Assembly (NCBI GenBank): GCA_023254015.1
Contig: JALQYS010000590.1
Location: forward strand, 1 to 5,563
Source of the DNA: Paracoccaceae bacterium
GTDB taxonomy: Bacteria > Pseudomonadota > Alphaproteobacteria > Rhodobacterales > Rhodobacteraceae
Reading direction: 5' to 3'
Length of the DNA: 5,563 nucleotides
Made by a program: the position numbers and the translations under genes. This document shows, in pieces, positions 1 through 5,342 of this stretch (position 1 is its first letter; every line of letters begins with the position of its first letter). The notes under the pieces were generated by a model. That model worked only from the letters and a program-made list of their open reading frames with translations. It was not told the DNA's origin and made no database searches.

Positions 1-2
1 TG

Positions 3-62
3 GTCGACAAGCTCGCCGAGGCTTTCCCGGGTTCTCAGATCATCGATAAGAAGCGCAAGTGA
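3..62 (+). CDS. C-terminal end of an unidentified gene upstream of recR (partial)
   Basis: The window opens inside a reading frame that gives VDKLAEAFPGSQIIDKKRK and stops at TGA 60-62. Only 19 residues are visible, too few to identify a family. It ends 14 bases before the recR start. In many bacteria the gene just before recR is ybaB/ebfC or dnaX, so one of those is the natural guess. The visible tail does not look like the Gly/Pro-rich end common in YbaB, and a dnaX end is somewhat more plausible, but this is inference from synteny. It belongs to the same short segment as the recR fragment, which appears foreign to the rest of the window. Confidence 0.5.
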   Translation, partial: VDKLAEAFPGSQIIDKKRK

Positions 63-76
63 CGCGGTAGGAATCG

Positions 77-235
77 ATGGCGAACGCATACACACCACCG
101 ATGCAGGCCTTGATCGATGCATTGGGGCGTCTGCCCGGCATCGGCCCGAAGTCTGCACAGCGCATCGCCTTTCACCTGCTGAAGACCGATGAAGTCGACG
201 TGCACCGACTTGCCAAGTCGATCACCGAGGCCAAG
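77..235 (+). pseudogene. recR: 5' fragment of recR (first ~53 codons only)
   Basis: RecR works with RecF and RecO to load RecA at single-strand gaps. The full protein is about 200 residues, with an N-terminal helix-hairpin-helix, a four-cysteine zinc finger and a Toprim domain. Only the first part is present: P-M-Q-A-L-I-D-A-L then LPGIGPKSAQRIAFHLL, ending ITEAK, exactly where a normal RecR continues into a short linker and the first zinc-finger Cys. The LPGIGPKSAQRIAF form is typical of Gram-positive and several other phyla. As I recall them, alphaproteobacterial RecR proteins read more like LPGLGPRSARRAA. By hand count this segment is about 59% GC, somewhat lower than the monooxygenase part. 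It is probably a complete gene in its source genome, cut here by the join. Confidence 0.8.
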
Positions 236-1372
236 GCGCTGGGGATTGACCTGCGCTGGAAGAACAAGGTGGTGGCGGTGGATCGCCATGCGGACCATGC
301 GGTGCTGACGGTGGAAACCCCCGACGGCACCTATCCGCTGGAGGCGGATTGGGTCATCGCCTGCGACGGTGCGCGCAGCCCGGTGCGCGGCATGCTGGGG
401 CTGGATTTCGAGGGCGAACTCTTCGAGGAACGCTTCCTGATCGCCGATATCCAGATGGAAGCCGACTTTCCAAGCGAGCGGTGGTTCTGGTTCGAACCCG
501 AGTTTCACGCCGGCCAGTCGGCGCTGCTGCACAAGCAGCCTGACAACATCTATCGCATCGACCTGCAACTGGGCTGGGATACCGACCCCGAGGTGGAAAA
601 GCAGCCCGAGCGGATCATTCCCCGCATCGAAAAGGTGGTGGGACACAAGAATTTCACGCTGGACTGGACGTCGATCTATACATTCCAATGCCGCCGCCTG
701 CGCAGTTTCGTGCATGGTCCGGTGCTGTTTGTCGGCGACAGCGCCCATATCGTCAGCCCCTTTGGCGCGCGGGGCGGCAATGGCGGCTTGCAGGATGTGG
801 ATGCGCTTGGCTGGCGTCTGGCGGCGGTGGTCAAGGGCGCGCAGCCCGACGACATCCTGCAGGGCTATGACCGTGAACGGGTCTTCGGCGCCGATGAGAA
901 CTTGCTGAATTCCTCGCGCTCCACGCGATTCATGTCGCCCGAACCGGGGGTTGAACGGCTGTTCCGCGATGCCGTGCTGCATCTGGCCAGCCGTGCCGAT
1001 TTCGCGCGGCCGATGGTGAACTCGGGCCGGTTGTCGCGGCCCTGCACCTATCCTCTGACCGGGCCGGATGCCGACCTGCCCGCGCAGGCCCGTCCGGGCG
1101 CCGTGGCCCCGGATGCGCCTTTGGCCGAGGGCTGGCTTCTGGAGGCGCTGGGCCCTGACTTTGTGGTGCTGGCCCTGGGACAACCTGCACCGCAAGTGGC
1201 GGGCGCGAAATTGCTGCAGCCGGCGCTGAACGACCATCTGAAACGCCGCTATCTGGGCGACGCCGAACGGGCGATCTACCTGATCCGGCCCGATCAGGTG
1301 GTGGCCGCGCGCTGGATCACCGCGGACGCTGGCACGATCACCGCGGCGCTGGCCGCCGCATGGAAGGGATGA
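77..1372 (+). CDS. Chimeric frame: RecR N-terminus joined to an N-terminally truncated class A FAD aromatic monooxygenase
   Basis: This 431-residue frame has two unrelated parts. Residues 1-53 are a RecR N-terminus with the helix-hairpin-helix LPGIGPKSAQR (19-29). From about residue 54 (ALGIDLRWKNKV) it is a class A flavoprotein monooxygenase of the MhpA/TfdB/PheA type, whose family hydroxylates aromatic rings using FAD, NAD(P)H and O2. Visible motifs are the DG motif (CDGARSPVR, 96-104), the GD motif of the FAD ribityl site (FVGDSAH, 218-224), the following PFGARGGNGGLQD stretch (228-240), and a C-terminal thioredoxin-like domain (about 339-425) with the family-typical IRPDQVVAARW. Roughly the first 110-130 residues of a normal monooxygenase, including the FAD-binding GxGxxG, are missing. 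The RecR zinc finger and Toprim domain are also missing. As written, neither half should be active. The RecR start is ATG 77, with TAGGAA just upstream. A DUF2783 gene follows directly, which fits the monooxygenase half. The substrate is unknown. Confidence 0.85.
   Translation: MANAYTPPMQALIDALGRLPGIGPKSAQRIAFHLLKTDEVDVHRLAKSITEAKALGIDLRWKNKVVAVDRHADHAVLTVETPDGTYPLEADWVIACDGARSPVRGMLGLDFEGELFEERFLIADIQMEADFPSERWFWFEPEFHAGQSALLHKQPDNIYRIDLQLGWDTDPEVEKQPERIIPRIEKVVGHKNFTLDWTSIYTFQCRRLRSFVHGPVLFVGDSAHIVSPFGARGGNGGLQDVDALGWRLAAVVKGAQPDDILQGYDRERVFGADENLLNSSRSTRFMSPEPGVERLFRDAVLHLASRADFARPMVNSGRLSRPCTYPLTGPDADLPAQARPGAVAPDAPLAEGWLLEALGPDFVVLALGQPAPQVAGAKLLQPALNDHLKRRYLGDAERAIYLIRPDQVVAARWITADAGTITAALAAAWKG
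1362..1368 (+). promoter_or_regulatory. Ribosome binding site that decides the DUF2783 start
   Basis: GGAAGGG lies in the last codons of the monooxygenase. It is 6 nt from ATG 1375 but directly abuts ATG 1369 and lies downstream of ATG 1360, all three being in the same frame. The spacing favours 1375. The site sits immediately before the monooxygenase stop (TGA 1370-1372), suggesting terminating ribosomes re-initiate on the small gene. Confidence 0.6.
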
Positions 1373-1374
1373 CC

Positions 1375-1566
1375 ATGGCGCTGACCACAAAGCCCAACAT
1401 CGCAGATGCGGATGGCTTTTATGCCCACCTGCTTGCCACCCATCGCGGTCTGGACGATGCGGAAAGCCATGCGCTGAACGCCCGGCTGGTGCTGATCCTT
1501 GCCAACCACATTGGCGACGGACAAGTTCTGGAACAGGCGCTCGCCCTGGCGCGGGACGGCGCCTGA
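1375..1566 (+). CDS. Small DUF2783-family protein
   Basis: This is a 63-residue soluble protein with no signal peptide, membrane segment or cysteine. The core DADGFYAHLLATHRGLDDAE followed by SHALNARLVLILANHIGD matches what I know of DUF2783, a family of short uncharacterised alpha/betaproteobacterial proteins. The pattern looks all-helical: a helix over GFYAHLLATH, a helix over SHALNARLVLILANHIG, and a short final helix over VLEQALALARD. It starts 2 nt after the monooxygenase stop with a good ribosome site, so the two are almost certainly co-transcribed and translationally coupled. As I recall, DUF2783 genes often sit next to FAD monooxygenases, which suggests an accessory or stabilising role, but no activity is established. 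Starts at 1369 (an ATGA overlap) or 1360 would add 2 or 5 residues. Its stop codon lies inside a hairpin shared with the converging gene. Confidence 0.78.
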   Translation: MALTTKPNIADADGFYAHLLATHRGLDDAESHALNARLVLILANHIGDGQVLEQALALARDGA

Positions 1567-1584
1567 GCCGGCACCGCCGGCTCA
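1564..1584. terminator. Hairpin holding the stop codons of both converging genes; probable bidirectional terminator
   Basis: A perfect 9-bp inverted repeat, TGAGCCGGC / GCCGGCTCA, is separated by a 3-nt ACC loop. The left arm begins with the TGA stop of the DUF2783 gene (1564-1566). The right arm ends with TCA (1582-1584), the stop of the minus-strand export gene. The stem is very GC-rich and works for transcripts from either strand. There is no strong U-tract on either side: the plus strand continues GTTCACCGCATTGTTT, with only a short T run 10 bases on. It may therefore be an imperfect intrinsic terminator, or a stem that protects the 3' ends of both mRNAs. Confidence 0.6.
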
Positions 1585-2769
1585 GTTCACCGCATTGTTT
1601 GCCCGGATCGCCAGACCAAAGACAGACCGTATCATCGACAGCACGTTGTTCGAGCTCATCAGCGGGCTTTCGGTGACATAGATCAGGTCGCCCGGCTGGA
1701 TGGTGAACTCGCCCGCGCTGAACAGGCCATCCGCGCTGGTCAGATCGATGGTGAAGATGGTGCGCGCGTGACGCGGGCCCGATCCGTCAGCCCGCACATC
1801 GCCCGGCTGATAGGCGCGCAGAACCAGGATGCCCTTTGCATCGGCCCGCGCAGGGGTGAGGCCACCGATGATCGACATCGCATCCAGCGCCGAAACCCTG
1901 TCTTGCGGGAAGTGGTGCTGCGCCTGCGCTCCGGCCGCGCCAAGGGACAGGAAATACCGCTCGTCATCCTCGACGAACAGCCGGTCACCGCCGCGAACCC
2001 CGATGTTCAGATCGGTGTCCTTCATCACCCGGTCCAGCGAAATGCCATAGGTCCTGTTGCCCCGCTGCAGCCGGACCTGCGGGTTCTTGACCGATTCCGG
2101 CACGCCGCCCGCGACCGCGATCATGTCAAGCACCGTCACCCCGGCATCGGACAGCGGGTAAGAGCCCGGCTTGCTGACGCCGCTGACCACACTGGCCGAG
2201 CTTTGCCGCCCCTCGACGCTGCGCAACTGCACCTGAGCCGAAGGTGCCACCTTGGCATAGGCGGCTTCGATGGCAGCACGGGCCTTTTCCTGCGACAGCC
2301 CAGAAAGATCGATCTGGCCGACATAGGGCAGGAACACCCGCCCCGAGGGTGAAATCGTCATCGGCGCCAGATCGACGACGCGCTGGCCGGGTGCGGTCAG
2401 CAGGCTGTTGTCCTCGCTTACCCAGACCGAAATGCTGATCTGGTCGCCCGGGTTCATGGTGCGCGCCTGTCCACCCTGCCCACGAGGCCAGTCATAGCTG
2501 CGTCCCAGCGTGCGGGCGGGCCAATTGGCATAGCGGCCAAGACTTTCCCGGCTGAGCGGCTCAACCGCAAACTCGCCCGGAAGCTCGTCCTCGACGGCGG
2601 ATTTGCCAACCTCGGTTCTGGTCGCCAGAACCTCGGATTGCAGGCCGGCGCCGCTTGGCCCCTGTTCACAGGCCGACAGCAGCAGGACAAGCCCGATGAC
2701 GGGCGCAACAATCGCTTTGGTCTCAGGCATGCTGGTGCCCCGGCCCCCAATTCGCCCAATATTGGGCAT
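1582..2769 (-). CDS. Outer-membrane polysaccharide export lipoprotein (Wza/OPX family)
   Basis: OPX proteins form the outer-membrane channel, with a periplasmic vestibule, through which capsule or exopolysaccharide leaves the cell. They work with an inner-membrane PCP/Wzc-type co-polymerase. In the 395-residue form a hydrophobic segment (about 19-31) leads to the lipobox LLLSAC, with lipidated Cys34. The polysaccharide-export domain spans about 103-186 (MNPGDQISISVW, then SPSGRVFLPYVGQIDLSGLS). Two SLBB beta-grasp domains follow: about 190-268, with SGVSKPGSYPL and AGGVPES, and about 272-366, with IIGGLTPARADAKGILVLR. The C-terminal stretch NVLSMIRSVFGLAIRA (375-390) could be the amphipathic helix that crosses the outer membrane. 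Length and domain order are normal, so the gene looks intact. The start is uncertain. ATG 2769 has GGAAGAG about 5 nt upstream. ATG 2730 gives a more usual 20-residue signal peptide but has only a weak ribosome site. No co-polymerase or glycosyltransferase is adjacent in view, so the partner system is unknown. Confidence 0.88.
   Translation of the reverse strand: MPNIGRIGGRGTSMPETKAIVAPVIGLVLLLSACEQGPSGAGLQSEVLATRTEVGKSAVEDELPGEFAVEPLSRESLGRYANWPARTLGRSYDWPRGQGGQARTMNPGDQISISVWVSEDNSLLTAPGQRVVDLAPMTISPSGRVFLPYVGQIDLSGLSQEKARAAIEAAYAKVAPSAQVQLRSVEGRQSSASVVSGVSKPGSYPLSDAGVTVLDMIAVAGGVPESVKNPQVRLQRGNRTYGISLDRVMKDTDLNIGVRGGDRLFVEDDERYFLSLGAAGAQAQHHFPQDRVSALDAMSIIGGLTPARADAKGILVLRAYQPGDVRADGSGPRHARTIFTIDLTSADGLFSAGEFTIQPGDLIYVTESPLMSSNNVLSMIRSVFGLAIRANNAVN
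2754..2767. repeat. 14-bp perfect palindrome at the 5' end of the export gene
   Basis: GCCCAATATTGGGC is self-complementary across all 14 bases. It overlaps the first codons of the export gene if translation starts at 2769, or lies in its leader if it starts at 2730. Its position just downstream of the presumed promoter region would suit an operator or a leader hairpin. No regulator can be assigned from the sequence, and a chance palindrome in coding sequence is possible. Confidence 0.4.
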
Positions 2770-2787
2770 TCTGCTCTTCCATATCGA

Positions 2788-2812
2788 CAGTTTGTGCCCA
2801 GTGAAACAACTG
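2788..2812. promoter_or_regulatory. Interrupted dyad upstream of the export gene (possible operator)
   Basis: CAGTTTGT (2788-2795) and ACAACTG (2806-2812) form an inverted repeat with one bulged base around a 10-nt spacer. The site lies about 20-45 bases before the export gene's ATG 2769, in the only non-coding stretch of any size in the window (2770-2874). That stretch also holds an unbroken T8 on the plus strand (A8 on the coding strand, 2829-2836), which could act as an upstream A-tract for a promoter firing leftward. I see no convincing -35/-10 pair. The regulatory role is inferred from symmetry and position only. Confidence 0.3.
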
Positions 2813-2846
2813 CCACATCATTCCGCAATTTTTTTTGTGGACAAGA

Positions 2847-2873
2847 CGCCTTTCCGACTCAGGCGGCAAGGCG
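2847..2873 (-). terminator. Hairpin just after the last SDR gene; candidate terminator of the minus-strand operon
   Basis: On the minus strand, CGCCTT (2873-2868) pairs with AAGGCG (2852-2847). Inside it, after one 1x1 mismatch, CCG pairs with CGG around a 7-nt loop. The stem starts one base after the SDR stop codon (2877-2875). It is followed by TCTTGTCC, not a clean U-run, so termination may be partial. It separates the catabolic genes from the export gene 105 bp further on. Confidence 0.4.
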
Positions 2874-2874
2874 C

Positions 2875-3624
2875 TCAGGCGTAGATATATCCCCCTGAAA
2901 CGATGATGTTTTCGCCGGTCATATAGGTGTTTTTCGGCCCGCCCGCCATCAACACCCAATTGGCCATCTCTTCGGGTGCGCCGCCGCGGCCCAGCGGGCT
3001 GGCCTTGGCCAGTTCCGGCAGGAATCCCAACGCGCGCGCCTGTTCCGTCGCCATTCCCGCCGGCGCGACCGAGTTCACCAGAATGCCATCGGGGGCCACG
3101 GCATGGGCCATGCTTTTGGTCAGGCTGACAACGGCAGCCTTGGTGGCGGCGTAATGGGCATTTTGCGGATGGGCCTTGAAGGCGTCGACCGAGGTGATGT
3201 TGACGATCCGCCCGCGCACGGGGCCGATGGGGTCTTGCCCCTGCATCTGCCGCACGGCTGCCACCATCATGTGGTAGGTGCCCTTCACATTGATCGCGTT
3301 GGAGGCATCCCAATCGGCATCGGTGATCTCCAGAATGGGTTTGCGCGGATAGATCGCGGCCGAATTCACCAGCGTATCCACCCGGCCCAGCACCGCGGCC
3401 ACGCTGGCAAAGGCGGCATGGGCGGCCTCTGAGGTGCGGATGTCGCAGACCGCGTGGGTGGCAGGGATGCCGGCCGCGCGCGCTGGCGCGAGGGCTGCCT
3501 CGGCCGCATCGGCGTTCAGGTCGATGATCCCCAGCCCGACTGCGCCCTCTTCAACCGCCATGCGCGCCAGAAGGGCACCCAGTCCCGCGCCACCGCCGAC
3601 GATGACAATGGAGAGGCCCTTCAT
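2875..3624 (-). CDS. SDR-family oxidoreductase, probably NAD-dependent
   Basis: This is a classical short-chain dehydrogenase of 249 residues, the usual length, expected to be cytoplasmic and to interconvert a secondary alcohol and a ketone. The Rossmann glycine motif reads VGGGAGLG (9-16), with Val where many members have Thr. Asp35 at the end of beta-2 (IIDLNAD) is the usual mark of NAD over NADP. The NNAG-like motif is altered to NSAA (87-90). The catalytic tetrad is Asn112, Ser145, Tyr158 and Lys162 (YAATK), with the normal 13-residue Ser-Tyr spacing. The C-terminal MTGENIIVSGGYIYA is typical of the family. Start ATG 3624 overlaps the preceding SDR stop by ATGA and has GGAGAAG 5 nt upstream, so translation is coupled. 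The substrate is unknown. Relatives include 3-oxoacyl-ACP reductase-like and sugar or hydroxy-acid dehydrogenases, and database names for such proteins are unreliable. Confidence 0.88.
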   Translation of the reverse strand: MKGLSIVIVGGGAGLGALLARMAVEEGAVGLGIIDLNADAAEAALAPARAAGIPATHAVCDIRTSEAAHAAFASVAAVLGRVDTLVNSAAIYPRKPILEITDADWDASNAINVKGTYHMMVAAVRQMQGQDPIGPVRGRIVNITSVDAFKAHPQNAHYAATKAAVVSLTKSMAHAVAPDGILVNSVAPAGMATEQARALGFLPELAKASPLGRGGAPEEMANWVLMAGGPKNTYMTGENIIVSGGYIYA

Positions 3625-4358
3625 TGCGGCTTCTCCACGGCGGGCACCTGCGGGGTGACGGGTTGGCGGGTGGGAAGGATGTCGAACCGCGCCACATCGA
3701 CATGCGCCGGCAGCGCCAGAACCGAAAGCACCATCTGGGCCACGTCTTCGGGCTGAACCGCCGTATTTCCGGCATACATCGCCGCGCGCGCCTCGTCCGA
3801 AAGAATGCCCTTGTAAAGCGGGCTTTCCACACGGCCTGCGACAATCTCGGTCACGCGCACCATGGCAGGCGACAGGTCCAGCCGCAGGCTTTGGGCAAAG
3901 CCGCCCAGCGCGGCCTTGGTGGCGGCATAAACCGCCATGTTCGGATAGGGCGTATGGCCCGCAATCGATCCGGTGAAGAAGATATGCCCACGCCCCCGCG
4001 CCCGCATGCCCGGTGCCACGGCATGGGTCACGATCAGGGCCTGGGTCAGATTGGTGGCGACAGAGCGGTGAATGTCGGCTTCGGCCATGTCGCAGAAATT
4101 GCCGGGGGGCGCGACGATGCCCGCGTTGTTCACCAGAATGTCGGGCGCGAAATCCTGCAAGGCCGTGGCGAGAACCGCCGACAGCGCCCCCAGATCCCCC
4201 AGATCGACCGACAGCGTCCGCATCCCCCGGGCCGACAATTCCGCCAGCGCGCCGGCATTGCGACCGGTCACCATCACCTCATGCCCGGCGGCCTGCAGCG
4301 CAAGGGCAACCGCCCGCCCGATCCCGCTGGTTCCACCCGTCACCAATGCCCGGCTCAT
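3621..4358 (-). CDS. SDR-family oxidoreductase, probably NADP-dependent (YdfG-like)
   Basis: This is a 245-residue classical short-chain dehydrogenase with an intact active site. It shows the cofactor motif TGGTSGIG (7-14), the NNAG motif (77-80), Asn103, Ser131, Tyr144 and Lys148 (YAATK). Arg33 after beta-2 (VTGRN) points to NADP(H). The C-terminal part, with VTEIVAGRVESPLY and ARFDILPTRQP, resembles the YdfG/serine-3-dehydrogenase branch, which acts on 3-hydroxy acids and related compounds, but the true substrate is not shown. The start is ATG 4358: it gives the usual M-S-R-A-L-V-T-G opening and has AGAGGGGGG 5 nt upstream. An in-frame ATG at 4439 would add 27 residues overlapping the LysR gene and lacks support. 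The gene begins 35 nt after the LysR stop and overlaps the next SDR by 4 nt, so all three are likely one transcript. Confidence 0.88.
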   Translation of the reverse strand: MSRALVTGGTSGIGRAVALALQAAGHEVMVTGRNAGALAELSARGMRTLSVDLGDLGALSAVLATALQDFAPDILVNNAGIVAPPGNFCDMAEADIHRSVATNLTQALIVTHAVAPGMRARGRGHIFFTGSIAGHTPYPNMAVYAATKAALGGFAQSLRLDLSPAMVRVTEIVAGRVESPLYKGILSDEARAAMYAGNTAVQPEDVAQMVLSVLALPAHVDVARFDILPTRQPVTPQVPAVEKPQ

Positions 4359-4393
4359 CCTGTCCCCCCTCTTGCGGATCTGTCCGCCCTGTA

Positions 4394-5341
4394 TCACGGC
4401 CTGCCTTGTGGCGCCCCCGCCCCTGCCGGGGCATTCCAATCCTGCGCTTCGACCCAGCGGCAGAAGGCGGCAGTCGTCTTGATCCGGCGATGCGCCTTTG
4501 GCAGCACCAGATAGAACCCCGGCACCTGATGCTCGGGCATTTCCTGCATCACAGTGCGGCCAAATGGGGCGACAAGGCGGCCCATTGCCAGATCTTCATC
4601 GGCATCGATTGTGGACAGCAACCCGACGCCCAGCCCCGCCAAGGTGCCGCGTCGCGTGGTCGCTGCGTCCTGAAACTGAATGTCGCTCTTGCTGGACCGC
4701 CCCAGGACGCCCAGATGCTGCAGCACATTCGGCCAGAGGTCGGAAGACAGCATCGGGTGCAAGAGCGGCAGGTTGTGCAGATCTTGCGGCGATGTGATCT
4801 GCCGGCTGATTTCGGGCGTGCAGCAGATCATCTTGTAGTCGCGCAGCAAAAGCGTCGCGTCATGGGGCTTCCAGTCGCCAAAGCCCCATTGAATTGCCAC
4901 ATCCACATCATCGGCCACGAAATCGGGCAGATCGACCATGGTGGTCAGCCGCAGGTCGGCATCGGGCACCGTTTCTCGAAAGCCGGTGATCCGATCCAGC
5001 AGAAAGCGGGTGGCGAAATAGGGGCTGGCATTGACGTTGATCCGATTGCGGATTTCCGACCGTGTCACCCTGCGGATGCCTTCGGTCAATTCATCAAAGC
5101 CTGCCTGCACGAAATGCTGAAGCAGCATTGCCTGCTGGTTCGGCTCGACCGCCCGCCCCTTGCGTTCGAACAACGGCTGGCCCAGAGCATCCTCCAGCAG
5201 CTTGATCTGCTGACTGACGGCCTGCGGGCTGACCGACAATTCGTCTGCCGCGCTGCGAAACGACCGATGGCGCACCACAACGTGGAACACGCGCAAGGCG
5301 TTCAAGGGCGGCAGACGGATCGGGCGGCCCGGCGTGGTCAC
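4394..5341 (-). CDS. LysR-family transcriptional regulator (GcvA-like), GTG start
   Basis: This is a 315-residue LysR-type regulator of normal length. The winged helix-turn-helix covers about residues 12-70 (LPPLNALRVFHVVVRHRSF, then SAADELSVSPQAVSQQIKLLED, then LGQPLFERKGRAV). The opening LPPLNALRVF is characteristic of the GcvA/AmpR/DsdC branch. The effector-binding domain runs from about 97 to 300, with INVNASPYFATRFLLDRI and DVAIQWGFGDW visible. The start must be GTG 5341, because the frame is closed by TGA at 5350-5348 and no other start codon lies between. There is no good ribosome site. The gene begins 1 nt after the stop of the upstream oxidoreductase, so translation probably depends on ribosomes finishing that gene. 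Unlike many LysR genes it is not divergent from a target: its neighbours on both sides run the same way, so its operator is probably upstream of the window edge. The ligand is unknown; GcvA relatives often respond to amino acids or related small molecules. Confidence 0.9.
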   Translation of the reverse strand: MTTPGRPIRLPPLNALRVFHVVVRHRSFRSAADELSVSPQAVSQQIKLLEDALGQPLFERKGRAVEPNQQAMLLQHFVQAGFDELTEGIRRVTRSEIRNRINVNASPYFATRFLLDRITGFRETVPDADLRLTTMVDLPDFVADDVDVAIQWGFGDWKPHDATLLLRDYKMICCTPEISRQITSPQDLHNLPLLHPMLSSDLWPNVLQHLGVLGRSSKSDIQFQDAATTRRGTLAGLGVGLLSTIDADEDLAMGRLVAPFGRTVMQEMPEHQVPGFYLVLPKAHRRIKTTAAFCRWVEAQDWNAPAGAGAPQGRP

Positions 5342-5342
5342 A

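Noticed and set aside
77..1372. The RecR-monooxygenase frame as a genuine new bifunctional protein
   Set aside because: Both halves lack essential parts (RecR zinc finger and Toprim; monooxygenase FAD-binding GxGxxG) and seem to come from different phyla, so a novel functional fusion is improbable without independent evidence.
35..1390. A 451-codon open frame on the minus strand across the monooxygenase region
   Set aside because: It is antisense to a frame with clear RecR and monooxygenase motifs. Its translation is Arg/His/Gln-rich with no recognisable domain, as expected for an antisense shadow in GC-rich DNA.
2781..2809. Minus-strand TTGTTT-N17-CGATAT as a promoter for the export gene
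   Set aside because: The spacing is right, but the -10 hexamer matches the consensus at only two of six positions. Not strong enough to annotate.
2798..2818. TGGCAG-like element upstream of the export gene as a sigma-54 promoter
   Set aside because: The second conserved block (GC about 10 nt after GG) is absent, so the pattern does not fit -24/-12.
2829..2852. The T8 run as an intrinsic terminator tail
   Set aside because: On the plus strand no GC-rich hairpin precedes the T run and no plus-strand gene ends there. On the minus strand it reads as A8, so it cannot be the U-tract of the SDR terminator.
4359..4439. Longer N-terminus for the YdfG-like SDR, starting at ATG 4439
   Set aside because: It would add 27 Gly/Arg-rich residues unlike any SDR and overlap the LysR gene, whereas ATG 4358 has a strong ribosome site and gives a standard SDR start.
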